DNA of 64,000 bases from Bizionia saleffrena (GCF_008086175.1 NZ_VSKM01000005.1:186001-250000), one strand, 5' to 3'; shown: positions 39,011 to 46,185, numbered from the stretch's first letter. Translations and numbers: made by a program. Notes: generated by a model from the letters alone, not told the origin.

Positions 39011-39370
39011 TTAATCGGCAATAGCAAGATGTGTTTTATTTTTCCATTCGCCTACATTAGCAATAACATTGTTATTATAATCTACTTCGCGTAAACTGTT
39101 TTCTTTCCAAAATAACCATTTACCAACTTTAACTCCATTAGTGTATTGGCCTATAGATTGCTTAGTTCCTTTGTTGTTAAAACTAACCCAAGTACCTTCC
39201 AATTTATTGGCTTTATTAAAATAACCCTTTTGGGCAATCTCTCCATTATTATGGTAATAAGTAGCAAGAATGATATCCCCTTGTTTTTCAAATTTAGGGT
39301 GTATAGTTTCATTTTGAGCAGATGTAAATGTTACAGATAAAAGTAATGCGAAGACTAATATTTTTTTCAT
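39011..39370 (-). CDS. Small secreted protein with MORN-like repeats
   Basis: 119 residues from the ATG at 39370; a longer reading from 39472 would prefix 34 atypical residues before a clear signal peptide (MKKILVFALLLSVTFTSAQ), so I reject it. The mature part has short repeats of the antitoxin/MORN type (HNNGEIAQKGYFNKANKLEGTW, GQYTNGVKVGKWLFWKE). Such proteins are common in Flavobacteriaceae; function unknown. Its upstream DNA holds a Pho-box-like repeat (39440-39457) and TTACGTA sequences. Confidence 0.82.
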   Translation of the reverse strand: MKKILVFALLLSVTFTSAQNETIHPKFEKQGDIILATYYHNNGEIAQKGYFNKANKLEGTWVSFNNKGTKQSIGQYTNGVKVGKWLFWKENSLREVDYNNNVIANVGEWKNKTHLAIAD

Positions 39371-39439
39371 AATAGAGAGTATTAAATTCGTGACGACTAC
39401 GTAAATATAACAATTATTTACATAAAATAAACAATTACG

Positions 39440-39457
39440 TAACATTAAATTAACATT
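39440..39457. promoter_or_regulatory. Pho-box-like direct repeat between the MORN-like gene and the porin
   Basis: TAACATT occurs at 39440-39446 and 39451-39457, 11 bases apart, on the plus strand. It could act on the minus-strand gene or on a plus-strand transcript of the 39.5-39.7 kb intergenic region. Confidence 0.5.
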
Positions 39458-39520
39458 GTTTTTATAAAACATTGTAAATCAAGCAGTTGATGTTGTGTAA
39501 AAACTGGTATTTTGTTTAAT

Positions 39521-39683
39521 GATTAGATAACCTTAAGATTACCATAGGTTTAAATGTTATGTGCATATTTGTAAGGGCTCAAGAAGTCTATTGGATTAGC
39601 ACTCATAAACGTTATTTAGTTTTTGTCGACTATAAATTTATGAGATCTAATAGGGCTGCTACCTTAAAAAAGTAGCCCTTTTT
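39521..39683 (+). ncRNA. Candidate small RNA in the porin upstream region
   Basis: A 397-base gap between the MORN-like gene and the porin has no reading frame but does have a possible promoter (TTG at 39487, 18 bases, TATTTTG at 39508-39514), an 8-bp inverted pair (39602-39609 with 39637-39644, CTCATAAA/TTTATGAG) and a terminator-like hairpin (39652-39683) followed by five T. A terminator this far from any plus-strand gene needs a transcript to end. Speculative. Confidence 0.35.
39652..39683 (+). terminator. Terminator-like hairpin in a gene-free stretch
   Basis: AGGG-(CT)-GCTAC pairs with GTAGC-CCTT, with a 2-base bulge, then TTTTT. It has no upstream gene on its strand within 890 bases. 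Confidence 0.55.
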
Positions 39684-39710
39684 ATTACTTTTTAAAATTA
39701 ATTATTTAGA

Positions 39711-39728
39711 AACATTAAGTTAACATTA
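39711..39728 (+). promoter_or_regulatory. Pho-box-like direct repeat upstream of the porin
   Basis: AACATTA at 39711-39717 and 39722-39728, 11 bases apart, ending about 8 bases before a TTATTTG -10-like box. Confidence 0.55.
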
Positions 39729-39767
39729 GAGTTGGTTATTTGTACCGACAAAAACTAATAACAATTT

Positions 39768-40958
39768 ATGACCTCTAAATATGCGTTGCTTGCATTATTT
39801 ATTTTTACTTTTTTACCTTTAAATGCTCAAGAAACGAGTGCGCCACAATTTGGTGATGGCTTATTAAACTTGGTGGGTCAGGACAGTTCTTGGACGATGA
39901 AAATTGCCGCACGAGCACAATTTCTGGCAACTTCTAATTGGGAAGAGCAAGGCGATAATACTTTGAGTGTCTTAATTAGAAGAGCGCGTTTAAAATTTGG
40001 AGGTTATGCTTTAACACCAAAATTACAATATAAGATAGAGCTAGGCTTATCCAATAGAGATATTTCTGGAGCATCAAAATATACAAGCAATGCACCACGA
40101 TATATTTTGGATGCCTACGTAAGATGGAATTTCTACAAAAATTTTGAATTGCAATTCGGACAAGCAAAACTACCAGGAAATAGAGAGCGTATTGTCTCAT
40201 CTGCAAATCTTCAGCTAGTCGATCGTTCGCGATTAAATAGCGTGTTTACTCTAGATCGCGAATTCTCAGTTCAGTTATTGCATCATTTTAAGCTTACAGA
40301 ACAATTCAAAATAAAAGAAACTTTTTCTTTAGCACAAGGTGAAGGCCGAAATGTAACAACAGGAAACCAAGGAGGAATAGAATTTACGGGACGTTTAGAG
40401 CTCTTTCCGTTTGGAGATTTTAAGAGTAATGGAGAAATTGTAGGCGCCGATCTTAAACGGGAAAAAACACCGAAACTAGCACTTGCCGTGGCTTACGATT
40501 ATAATAGTAATGCTGTTAAAACACGAGGTAATCAAGGGCGTTATATGGATACCGACATCGGTTTGTACGAAACCGATATTTCAACTTTATTTATAGATGC
40601 GATGTTTAAATATCGCGGCTTTTCGTTTATGGCAGAATATGCTAATAGAAAATCAGAAGAACCATTTGCGACGAATGAAGACGATACCTTTACCGGGGAT
40701 ATCGTGCAAGTTGGTGATGCTTTAAACTTTCAAACCGGCTATGTGCTGCCCAAGAATTGGGAAATATCTGCACGTTATACCACTGTAAATCTCGACGAGG
40801 TGGTGAAAACAGAAAATACAGAAAACCAATATACAATTGGAGTTTCAAAATATATTAACGGACATAAATTAAAGATTCAAAGCGATCTGACTTATTTAGA
40901 AATAGCAAATAGCAACAGTGAGATATTATATAGGTTACAGTTTGAAATTCATTTTTAA
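39768..40958 (+). CDS. Phosphate-selective porin (OprO/OprP family)
   Basis: 396 residues with a signal peptide (ending LNAQ), a 16-strand barrel pattern and the C-terminal aromatic residue (FEIHF). Family features are WTMKIAARAQFLAT, IRRARLKFGGYALTPKLQYKIELGL, and FGQAKLPGNRERIVSS, as in OprO/P proteins, which pass phosphate or polyphosphate under starvation. Located between Pho-box-like repeats and a PiT transporter, which supports a phosphate role. Two-gene module with the transporter 69 bases downstream. Confidence 0.88.
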   Translation: MTSKYALLALFIFTFLPLNAQETSAPQFGDGLLNLVGQDSSWTMKIAARAQFLATSNWEEQGDNTLSVLIRRARLKFGGYALTPKLQYKIELGLSNRDISGASKYTSNAPRYILDAYVRWNFYKNFELQFGQAKLPGNRERIVSSANLQLVDRSRLNSVFTLDREFSVQLLHHFKLTEQFKIKETFSLAQGEGRNVTTGNQGGIEFTGRLELFPFGDFKSNGEIVGADLKREKTPKLALAVAYDYNSNAVKTRGNQGRYMDTDIGLYETDISTLFIDAMFKYRGFSFMAEYANRKSEEPFATNEDDTFTGDIVQVGDALNFQTGYVLPKNWEISARYTTVNLDEVVKTENTENQYTIGVSKYINGHKLKIQSDLTYLEIANSNSEILYRLQFEIHF

Positions 40959-40962
40959 AACA

Positions 40963-40980
40963 TAACGTTTACGTAACATT
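40963..40980 (+). promoter_or_regulatory. Pho-box-like direct repeat upstream of the PiT gene
   Basis: TAACGTT at 40963-40969 and TAACATT at 40974-40980, 11 bases apart. A GATATTTG -10-like box lies at 40999-41006. Confidence 0.5.
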
Positions 40981-41027
40981 ATAATTCTAAACAGTAGAGA
41001 TATTTGCAAAAGATTTTAAACTAAATT

Positions 41028-43295
41028 ATGGATACTATTTATTTATTAATGATTGCAGCACTTGCTATTCTTGCAGCAGCCGATTTGGTTGTTGGAGTGA
41101 GTAATGATGCTGTTAATTTCTTAAACTCTGCCATTGGTTCAAAGGCGGTGTCGTACAGAACTATTATGATTGTGGCTAGTTTGGGGATTTTTATTGGAGC
41201 CGTGTTCTCAAGCGGAATGATGGAAGTCGCAAGAAAAGGGATTTTTAATCCCAGCGAGTTTATGTTTAACGAAATCATGGTTATTTTTATGGCCGTAATG
41301 ATTACCGATATTCTACTACTCGACTTTTTCAATACATTAGGTTTGCCAACCTCTACAACAGTGTCTATAGTATTCGAGCTATTGGGAGCTTCTGTAGCAG
41401 TTGCCTTAATAAAAATTAGTGCAAACGATAGCGAAACCTTTACAAATCTTGGTAAGTATATTAATTCAGATCAGGCATTGCTCATTATATCCGGAATTTT
41501 AATGTCGGTGGTCATAGCCTTTAGTGTGGGTGCATTGGTGCAATACGTATCGCGATTAGTTTTTACTTTTCATTTCGAAAAGAGAATAAAAAATATTGGT
41601 GCCTTTTTTGGAGGGTTAGCGCTTACAGCAATTACTTACTTTATCTTCTTAAAAGGATTAAAAGGAACTCCTTTTTACGATAATATAAGTGGTTTGCTAG
41701 AAGGTAACGAGGCTGTTATAATGTTAATAAGCTTTCTGTTTTGGACATTATTTTCATACTTATATATGAGGTTTCTAAAAAGAAACATTTTACCAATAGT
41801 AATTATAGTTGGTACATTTGGTCTTGCTTTAGCATTCTCAGGAAACGATTTAGTAAACTTTATTGGAGTACCAATGGCGGCATGGCATTCGTACGAAGCG
41901 TGGTCAGCTTCAGGGGTTGAAGCGTCGTCTTTTTCAATGGAAGTTTTAGCCGAGAAAGTACCAGCAGAGCCCTTATTACTATTCATTGCAGGTGCTATTA
42001 TGGTACTTACGCTGTGGTTGTCTAAAAAAGCAAGAACGGTTGCCGAAACCGAAATTAGTTTATCAAGACAAGGGGAAGGCACAGAGAAATTTCAGCCCAA
42101 CTTACTATCTAGAATTGTAGTGAGAGGTACACAGGGTATTGGTTATGGTTTAAATTTGATGATTCCAAAATCAGTGCAGGATAAAATTGATTTAAAATTT
42201 GAAAAGCCAGTTATTACCGTAGCCAAAAATAAAGAATATGAGTTACCTGCTTTCGATGCAATTAGAGCGTCTGTAAACTTAATGGTGGCTGGCGTATTAA
42301 TTTCTATAGCAACGTCTTATAAACTACCTTTATCTACCACCTACGTTACTTTTATGGTAGCGATGGGTACGTCTTTAGCCGATAGAGCGTGGGGAAGCGA
42401 AAGCGCAGTGTATCGCGTTGCCGGTGTATTAAACGTTATTGGGGGGTGGTTCTTTACCGCCTTTAGTGCCTTTACAGCGGCAGCTATTTTAGCGGCGTTA
42501 ATAAGCTGGAATGAAGTGATGATACCAATATTATTGTTATTGGCAGTCTTGCTTTTAGCAAGAAACTACATCTCACATAAAAAATCGAGTTCGGCTACTA
42601 AAGCGGAAGACAGCTTAACCAAAGCAGAAAGCAGTTCGGTGCAAGGTGTTATTCACGAAAGTGCAAAAAATATTGCGAATGTATTAAAGCGTGGTAATAA
42701 AATTTATACCAATGCTATTGAAGGCTTAGCAAAACAAGACCTGTCATCTCTTAAAAAGAATAAAAAACAAGTTAATAAGCTGTCGGATGAAATAGATGAT
42801 TTAAGAGATAATATTTTCTACTTCATTAAAAACTTAGACGATTCTAGTGTTGGGGCCAGTAACTTTTATATTAATATCTTAGGCTATTTACAAGATGTTA
42901 CCCAGTCGTTAGAATACATTTCTAAAGTGAGTCATAAACACATCAATAACAATCATAAAAAGCTAAAATTTAGTCAGATTAAAGAATTGAAAGAAATTGA
43001 TGGACAATTAGAAGTGCTATTCAGAGAAACTAAAGATGCTTTCGATACGCATTCCTTTTATAAGATTGGAAGTATTTTAGCGAATAAAGCAGAGTTGTAC
43101 GATTTGGTAAAAGAGAAAATACAGAAACAAGTAGAGCGTACACGTTCTGAAGAATCAAGTCCTAAAAACACAACATTATACTTTAGTTTGTTATTAGAAA
43201 CTAAAGATTTATTAAATGCTTTAATGAATTTATTAGAAGAATATTACAATTCTTTCGATAGTAATATAGAGCCAGCAAAAGTAGGCGAAGAGTAG
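41028..43295 (+). CDS. Inorganic phosphate transporter, PiT family, with C-terminal PhoU-like domain
   Basis: 755 residues. The PiT duplication is visible: the first signature GVSNDAVNFLNSAIGSKAVS near residue 23 and the second-half signature (SYKLPLSTTYVTFMVAMGTSLADRAW) near 424. About 12 membrane segments cover residues 1-520. The last 220 residues are a charged, helical PhoU-like domain, expected on the cytoplasmic side, that may sense or gate transport. Such PiT-PhoU fusions are known in Bacteroidota. Imports phosphate as a metal-phosphate complex or with a cation. Closed by a strong terminator. Confidence 0.9.
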   Translation: MDTIYLLMIAALAILAAADLVVGVSNDAVNFLNSAIGSKAVSYRTIMIVASLGIFIGAVFSSGMMEVARKGIFNPSEFMFNEIMVIFMAVMITDILLLDFFNTLGLPTSTTVSIVFELLGASVAVALIKISANDSETFTNLGKYINSDQALLIISGILMSVVIAFSVGALVQYVSRLVFTFHFEKRIKNIGAFFGGLALTAITYFIFLKGLKGTPFYDNISGLLEGNEAVIMLISFLFWTLFSYLYMRFLKRNILPIVIIVGTFGLALAFSGNDLVNFIGVPMAAWHSYEAWSASGVEASSFSMEVLAEKVPAEPLLLFIAGAIMVLTLWLSKKARTVAETEISLSRQGEGTEKFQPNLLSRIVVRGTQGIGYGLNLMIPKSVQDKIDLKFEKPVITVAKNKEYELPAFDAIRASVNLMVAGVLISIATSYKLPLSTTYVTFMVAMGTSLADRAWGSESAVYRVAGVLNVIGGWFFTAFSAFTAAAILAALISWNEVMIPILLLLAVLLLARNYISHKKSSSATKAEDSLTKAESSSVQGVIHESAKNIANVLKRGNKIYTNAIEGLAKQDLSSLKKNKKQVNKLSDEIDDLRDNIFYFIKNLDDSSVGASNFYINILGYLQDVTQSLEYISKVSHKHINNNHKKLKFSQIKELKEIDGQLEVLFRETKDAFDTHSFYKIGSILANKAELYDLVKEKIQKQVERTRSEESSPKNTTLYFSLLLETKDLLNALMNLLEEYYNSFDSNIEPAKVGEE

Positions 43296-43314
43296 ACTTA
43301 TTGTTTAATACTAG

Positions 43315-43348
43315 AAAAAAAGGCTTCCTGTTTAGGAAGCCTTTTTTT
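43315..43348 (+). terminator. Terminator after the PiT transporter
   Basis: AAAAAAAGGCTTCC pairs with GGAAGCCTTTTTTT (14 bp) around TGTTTA. Confidence 0.92.
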
Positions 43349-43435
43349 GTTAAAATTATTATAAAACTAGGGTACAAGACGTCTGTAACATTTCTAGGCT
43401 CGTATCTACACTAAATATAAAACCTAAATTTAGAT

Positions 43436-44260
43436 ATGAAGAAAGCGTCAATTTTATTACTGTTTGTAGTTGTATTAAGCTCATGTGTTTCAAAAAAGAA
43501 ATACGTGGCCCTACAACAAGAAAACGGAGAAATTAAAAGTGAGTTAACAAAAGTAAGAGTAGAAAACGAAGATTTAGAAGCGAAATTTGGTATCATTCAA
43601 ATGAGAGTGGACGAATACAATAGCAAGATAACCGAGTTAAAAGAGGATAACGATGTAAAATTTGATGCTGTTGGAGATGTGGCTGTGATATCTAACGTCA
43701 CCAAAAGAAAAATGAGAGAAACCTTAAAAAAGGTAGATCCAAGTCTTTTAAACGACGCTAAAACCTTACAAGATTCTATGAATTTAGCGGTGTCTTATAA
43801 CTTGAGAAAGAATTTAGATACCAGCGATTTAAATGAAGACGACGATATTTCTATTAGTATTGATGAAACTGTTGTTATGATTTCTATTTCAGATAAATTA
43901 TTGTTTAATACTGGGAGTTACCGCGTAAGTAACAAAGCGAACAACATTTTACAAAAATTAGCCGATGTAATAAACTCTGAGCCAAGCTTAGAGGTTATGG
44001 TAGAAGGACACACAGATGCAAGATCTATTAGTACGCCACAGATTGCAGATAACTGGGATTTAAGCGTGCTACGTGCTACGTCTGTAGTAAGAAAATTACA
44101 AAACCAATACAATGTTGCGCCAGAAAAATTAATAGCAGCGGGAAGAAGTAGTTATAAGCCGTTATTTGAAAATGACTCAAACGATAACAGGTCTAAGAAC
44201 AGAAGAACTCGTGTTGTTATTCTTCCAAATATCAATAAGTTTTTTGCCTTAATGGAGTAA
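43436..44260 (+). CDS. OmpA-family lipoprotein
   Basis: 274 residues: lipoprotein signal (VVLSSCVS), a heptad-rich coiled coil (about 25-75), a linker, and an OmpA/MotB peptidoglycan-binding domain (about 140-265) with EGHTDARSISTPQIADNWDLSVLRA and the terminal NRRTRVVILPN. It tethers outer membrane to peptidoglycan. Single gene with a terminator that is shared, in the other direction, by a small membrane-peptide transcript. Confidence 0.93.
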   Translation: MKKASILLLFVVVLSSCVSKKKYVALQQENGEIKSELTKVRVENEDLEAKFGIIQMRVDEYNSKITELKEDNDVKFDAVGDVAVISNVTKRKMRETLKKVDPSLLNDAKTLQDSMNLAVSYNLRKNLDTSDLNEDDDISISIDETVVMISISDKLLFNTGSYRVSNKANNILQKLADVINSEPSLEVMVEGHTDARSISTPQIADNWDLSVLRATSVVRKLQNQYNVAPEKLIAAGRSSYKPLFENDSNDNRSKNRRTRVVILPNINKFFALME

Positions 44261-44288
44261 GAAGAGACAAGAACAGCAGTATATTTTT

Positions 44289-44327
44289 AAAAAAGTGTAG
44301 TCATTTAACAGGGCTACACTTTTTTTA
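44289..44327. terminator. Bidirectional terminator after the OmpA gene and the 31-residue peptide gene
   Basis: AAAAAGTGTAG (to 44300) pairs with CTACACTTTTT (from 44314). T-runs exist on both sides, so it can end both the OmpA transcript (+) and the minus-strand transcript. Confidence 0.88.
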
Positions 44328-44336
44328 TATAAGATC

Positions 44337-44432
44337 TTAAAAGATAAGTGTAAAAATATTAATGATAATAACAACTGTAGCGAATATCATGATACCGAGA
44401 ATAAACCATTTGTTTGTTTCCATATTTTCCAT
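44337..44432 (-). CDS. 31-residue single-TM membrane peptide
   Basis: Begins MENMETNKWF and continues as an unbroken hydrophobic helix (about residues 9-31, Ile/Val/Phe-rich), ending in TLIF. It is a short polar head plus one membrane helix, the size of known regulatory or toxin-like peptides. Two possible starts (Met1, Met4). It lies 88 bases after the start predicted for promoter cassette P0 (44514-44575) and 10 bases before a strong terminator, so the transcription unit is complete: promoter, one tiny gene, terminator. A different-frame 33-codon frame on the same strand (from 44460) is less hydrophobic and less likely. Translation is unproved. Confidence 0.6.
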   Translation of the reverse strand: MENMETNKWFILGIMIFATVVIIINIFTLIF

Positions 44433-44513
44433 AATAAAAAGTTTTAAAGTGAAAACTCATTTTTAAATTTAGAGTTTACTTTAATTTAAAACCTAAGTAA
44501 TTGAGGTCTTGTA

Positions 44514-44575
44514 GATTAATAGCATTACAAAAATACTAAAAGTAATAGTTCTTTACAATACGAGTAATTACGTAA
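44514..44575 (-). promoter_or_regulatory. Promoter cassette P0 (62 bp), drives the 31-residue peptide gene
   Basis: On the minus strand: TTACGTA, then a degenerate second site (CTCGTA), ATTG as -33, 20 bases, TATTTTTG as -10, then GCTATTAATC at the predicted start (near 44521). It is one of four cassettes of exactly 62 bases; it has the best -10 and the weakest second TACGTA. Confidence 0.75.
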
Positions 44576-44604
44576 AACTCTGGTTCTTAATAAGTTTTAG
44601 TTGT

Positions 44605-44666
44605 AAAAGGCTAAAGCTGATACGCGCTAGAGCTTTTTATGTTGGTTATTGAAATAGTGATTAATA
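44605..44666 (-). ncRNA. Predicted small RNA 1 (about 62 nt)
   Basis: Runs from the start predicted for cassette P1 (near 44666) to the hairpin at 44605-44637 (GCTCTAGC with GCTTTAGC, two internal mismatches, then CTTTT), the weakest of the three terminators. Shares with small RNA 2 the 5' end CTATTAATCA and a segment AATAACC-AACA placed before the terminator stem. No reading frame of note. Confidence 0.5.
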
Positions 44667-44720
44667 GCACTATAAATGTAAGTTCTTTAAGTCTTAAATG
44701 AAATACGTACAACTACTTAA
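44659..44720 (-). promoter_or_regulatory. Promoter cassette P1 (62 bp)
   Basis: Minus strand: TTAAGTAGTTGTACGTATTTC at the upstream end (first site one base off TACGTA), then TACATTTA as -10, then GTGCTATTAATC. Same length and order as P0, P2 and P3. Confidence 0.75.
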
Positions 44721-44732
44721 TCTGTAGAACAT

Positions 44733-44803
44733 AAAAAAGCCCTGTAGTGAAACACTGCAGAGCTCTGTTGGGTTATTTATTCTTTCAATACTGTTGATTA
44801 ATA
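44733..44803 (-). ncRNA. Predicted small RNA 2 (about 71 nt)
   Basis: From the start predicted for P2 (near 44803) to a strong terminator hairpin (44738-44764: AGCTCTGCAGTG with CACTACAGGGCT, 12 positions with one mismatch, loop of 3) followed by six T on the minus strand. Single-stranded part carries AATAACCCAACAG, shared with small RNA 1. Confidence 0.62.
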
Positions 44804-44857
44804 GCACAGTAAAGGTATACTCTTTTTTGCTAAAATGAAATACGTAGAACTACGTAA
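44796..44857 (-). promoter_or_regulatory. Promoter cassette P2 (62 bp)
   Basis: Minus strand: TTACGTAGTTCTACGTATTTC with two perfect TACGTA sites 10 bases apart, then TACCTTTA as -10, then GTGCTATTAATC. Confidence 0.78.
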
Positions 44858-44885
44858 ATTTTGTTTTGGGGTGAAGAATAAAAGC

Positions 44886-44958
44886 AAAAAAAAACTCCGC
44901 AACACTAGAATAGAATTGCAGAGGATTAGTTGATTTTTCCCTAAAAAAACCATTAATA
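44886..44958 (-). ncRNA. Predicted small RNA 3 (about 73 nt)
   Basis: From the start predicted for P3 (near 44958) to a terminator hairpin (44895-44923: CTCTGCAA with TTGCGGAG, one G-U pair) followed by nine or more T on the minus strand. An ATG occurs at its 5' end, but the frame runs through the terminator, so it is probably not coding. The CTCTGCA of its stem is shared with small RNA 2. Confidence 0.62.
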
Positions 44959-45012
44959 GCACTGTAAATGTATGGTGAATTTATAAGATATGAAATACGT
45001 ATAATTACGTAA
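44951..45012 (-). promoter_or_regulatory. Promoter cassette P3 (62 bp)
   Basis: Minus strand: TTACGTAATTATACGTATTTC with two perfect TACGTA sites 10 bases apart, then TACATTTA as -10, then GTGCTATTAATG. Begins 29 bases after the response-regulator stop codon. Confidence 0.78.
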
Positions 45013-45041
45013 TATAAAGAAACACCTTACTAAGATGTTGC

Positions 45042-45683
45042 TTATACGGTCTCTAAAAGTTCTTTGTTTAGGGTAGACCAGATCATTAAAGCATTGTGAG
45101 ATTTTTGGAGTTTCAGTTTTTTAACAATGTTACTTCTATGTTTTTCAACCGTTCTCACCGAACAGTTTAAATGTTCTGCAATTTCATTACTCGACAGACT
45201 GGACGATAGTAGCTTCACAATTTTTAATTCAGATTTTGTAAGAAGTGCAATTAGACTCTTATCGGTGTATGTTATTTTGGAATTAAGATACGAGGCAATT
45301 TCTTCACTAAAATAAGGTTCGCCACGCTTAGTATGCTCTATACACGTTTCAATCTCTTCAATAGCAAACTCTTTTAAGATATAGCCGTAAACGTTATATT
45401 CCTTTGCTTTATCGTACAAGTGCTCTTCATTATCAAAAGTAATCAGTATCACTTTTGTTCTTAAATTGTTTTTCTTACACTCGTAAGCCACTTCCAAACC
45501 TGTTAAGTAAGGCATTCGTATGTCTAAAATGGCAATATCGGGATCGTGCTTTACTATTAAATTATAGGCGGTTCTACCATCTTCAGCTTTACCCAAAATA
45601 GTATAGCCTTTAGAAGATATAAAGTCGCTTAAACCTCTTAACATTAAGGGGTGGTCGTCTGCAATTACAATAGTAGCACTCAT
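45042..45683 (-). CDS. NarL/LuxR-type response regulator
   Basis: 213 residues. Receiver domain (1-120) with acidic pocket Asp9-Asp10, phospho-acceptor Asp54 (ILDIRMP), Thr82 and Lys104. C-terminal LuxR-type helix-turn-helix (about 148-205) with LTKSELKIVKLLSSSLSSNEIAEHL and the recognition helix SVRTVEKHRSNIVKKL. All phosphorylation residues are present, yet no histidine kinase is in the window, so it is an orphan here. Its stop lies 29 bases before four TACGTA-bearing promoter cassettes; NarL-family regulators often bind TAC-containing hexamer or heptamer pairs, so I infer it controls them. It is downstream of, and on the same strand as, the retropepsin and CHAT genes. Confidence 0.93.
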   Translation of the reverse strand: MSATIVIADDHPLMLRGLSDFISSKGYTILGKAEDGRTAYNLIVKHDPDIAILDIRMPYLTGLEVAYECKKNNLRTKVILITFDNEEHLYDKAKEYNVYGYILKEFAIEEIETCIEHTKRGEPYFSEEIASYLNSKITYTDKSLIALLTKSELKIVKLLSSSLSSNEIAEHLNCSVRTVEKHRSNIVKKLKLQKSHNALMIWSTLNKELLETV

Positions 45684-45732
45684 AAGGGAAGTTAGTAGTT
45701 AGTAGCGTATACTTATAAAAGTAAGAAAATTA

Positions 45733-46185
45733 TTATGCTTTTTTAGGTTTTAGATATAAGTATTTTTTGTCATAATCGATAATAGCTTTGGCTTTGTTTA
45801 AAATATCGGCGCCAATAATTCCGTTTACAGCTTGTGCATTATGAGTGGTTAATGCGGTGTTTACATGCACCAAATCGAATAAGATTAAAGTCACTTTCTC
45901 CGTCTCCCATTTACCTATTTTAATCGTATTTTTTTTCGATATTCTAGTGAGCATATTTGTAGCGCCGGCACCTGCAGCTTTTACATCTGATGCTTTTACT
46001 TTTAATTTAAAAAGCGTAGCATCCTCAAAGCCTATACAGCTACTCGATGCGCCAGTGTCTAGAATAAAAAGCCCTTTAACACCGTTAATAGAGGCTTTTA
46101 TTTCAAAATGATTCGTTTGAGTAAGTCTTAATTTTGTTTTTGTATATCCTTTATTAAGAAGAAATTCTTTGAGATCGTTTTTCAT
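45733..46185 (-). CDS. Retropepsin-like (clan AA) aspartyl protease
   Basis: 150 residues, no signal peptide, so probably cytoplasmic. The single catalytic motif is Asp43-Thr-Gly in FILDTGASSS, and a second family block NGIIGADIL (about 118-126) is the hydrophobic-hydrophobic-Gly segment. One domain of this size must dimerise to form the active site, as in retroviral proteases. It overlaps the end of the CHAT gene by 32 bases in another frame, so the two are translationally linked. A regulatory-protein-processing role is suggested by the neighbours but is inference. Confidence 0.88.
   Translation of the reverse strand: MKNDLKEFLLNKGYTKTKLRLTQTNHFEIKASINGVKGLFILDTGASSSCIGFEDATLFKLKVKASDVKAAGAGATNMLTRISKKNTIKIGKWETEKVTLILFDLVHVNTALTTHNAQAVNGIIGADILNKAKAIIDYDKKYLYLKPKKA

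Noticed and set aside
39371-39472. Longer start for the MORN-like protein
   Set aside because: It would place 34 residues before a clear signal peptide that starts at 39370.
44350-44460. 33-codon frame on the minus strand overlapping the 31-residue peptide
   Set aside because: Polar, Tyr-rich and without pattern, whereas the overlapping frame gives a clean membrane helix next to the terminator.
44514-45012. Four spaced repeats that might be taken for a CRISPR-like array
   Set aside because: The repeats are only 62-bp relatives (not identical), the intervals differ in length and contain terminator hairpins, and no cas gene is present. Promoter content explains them better.
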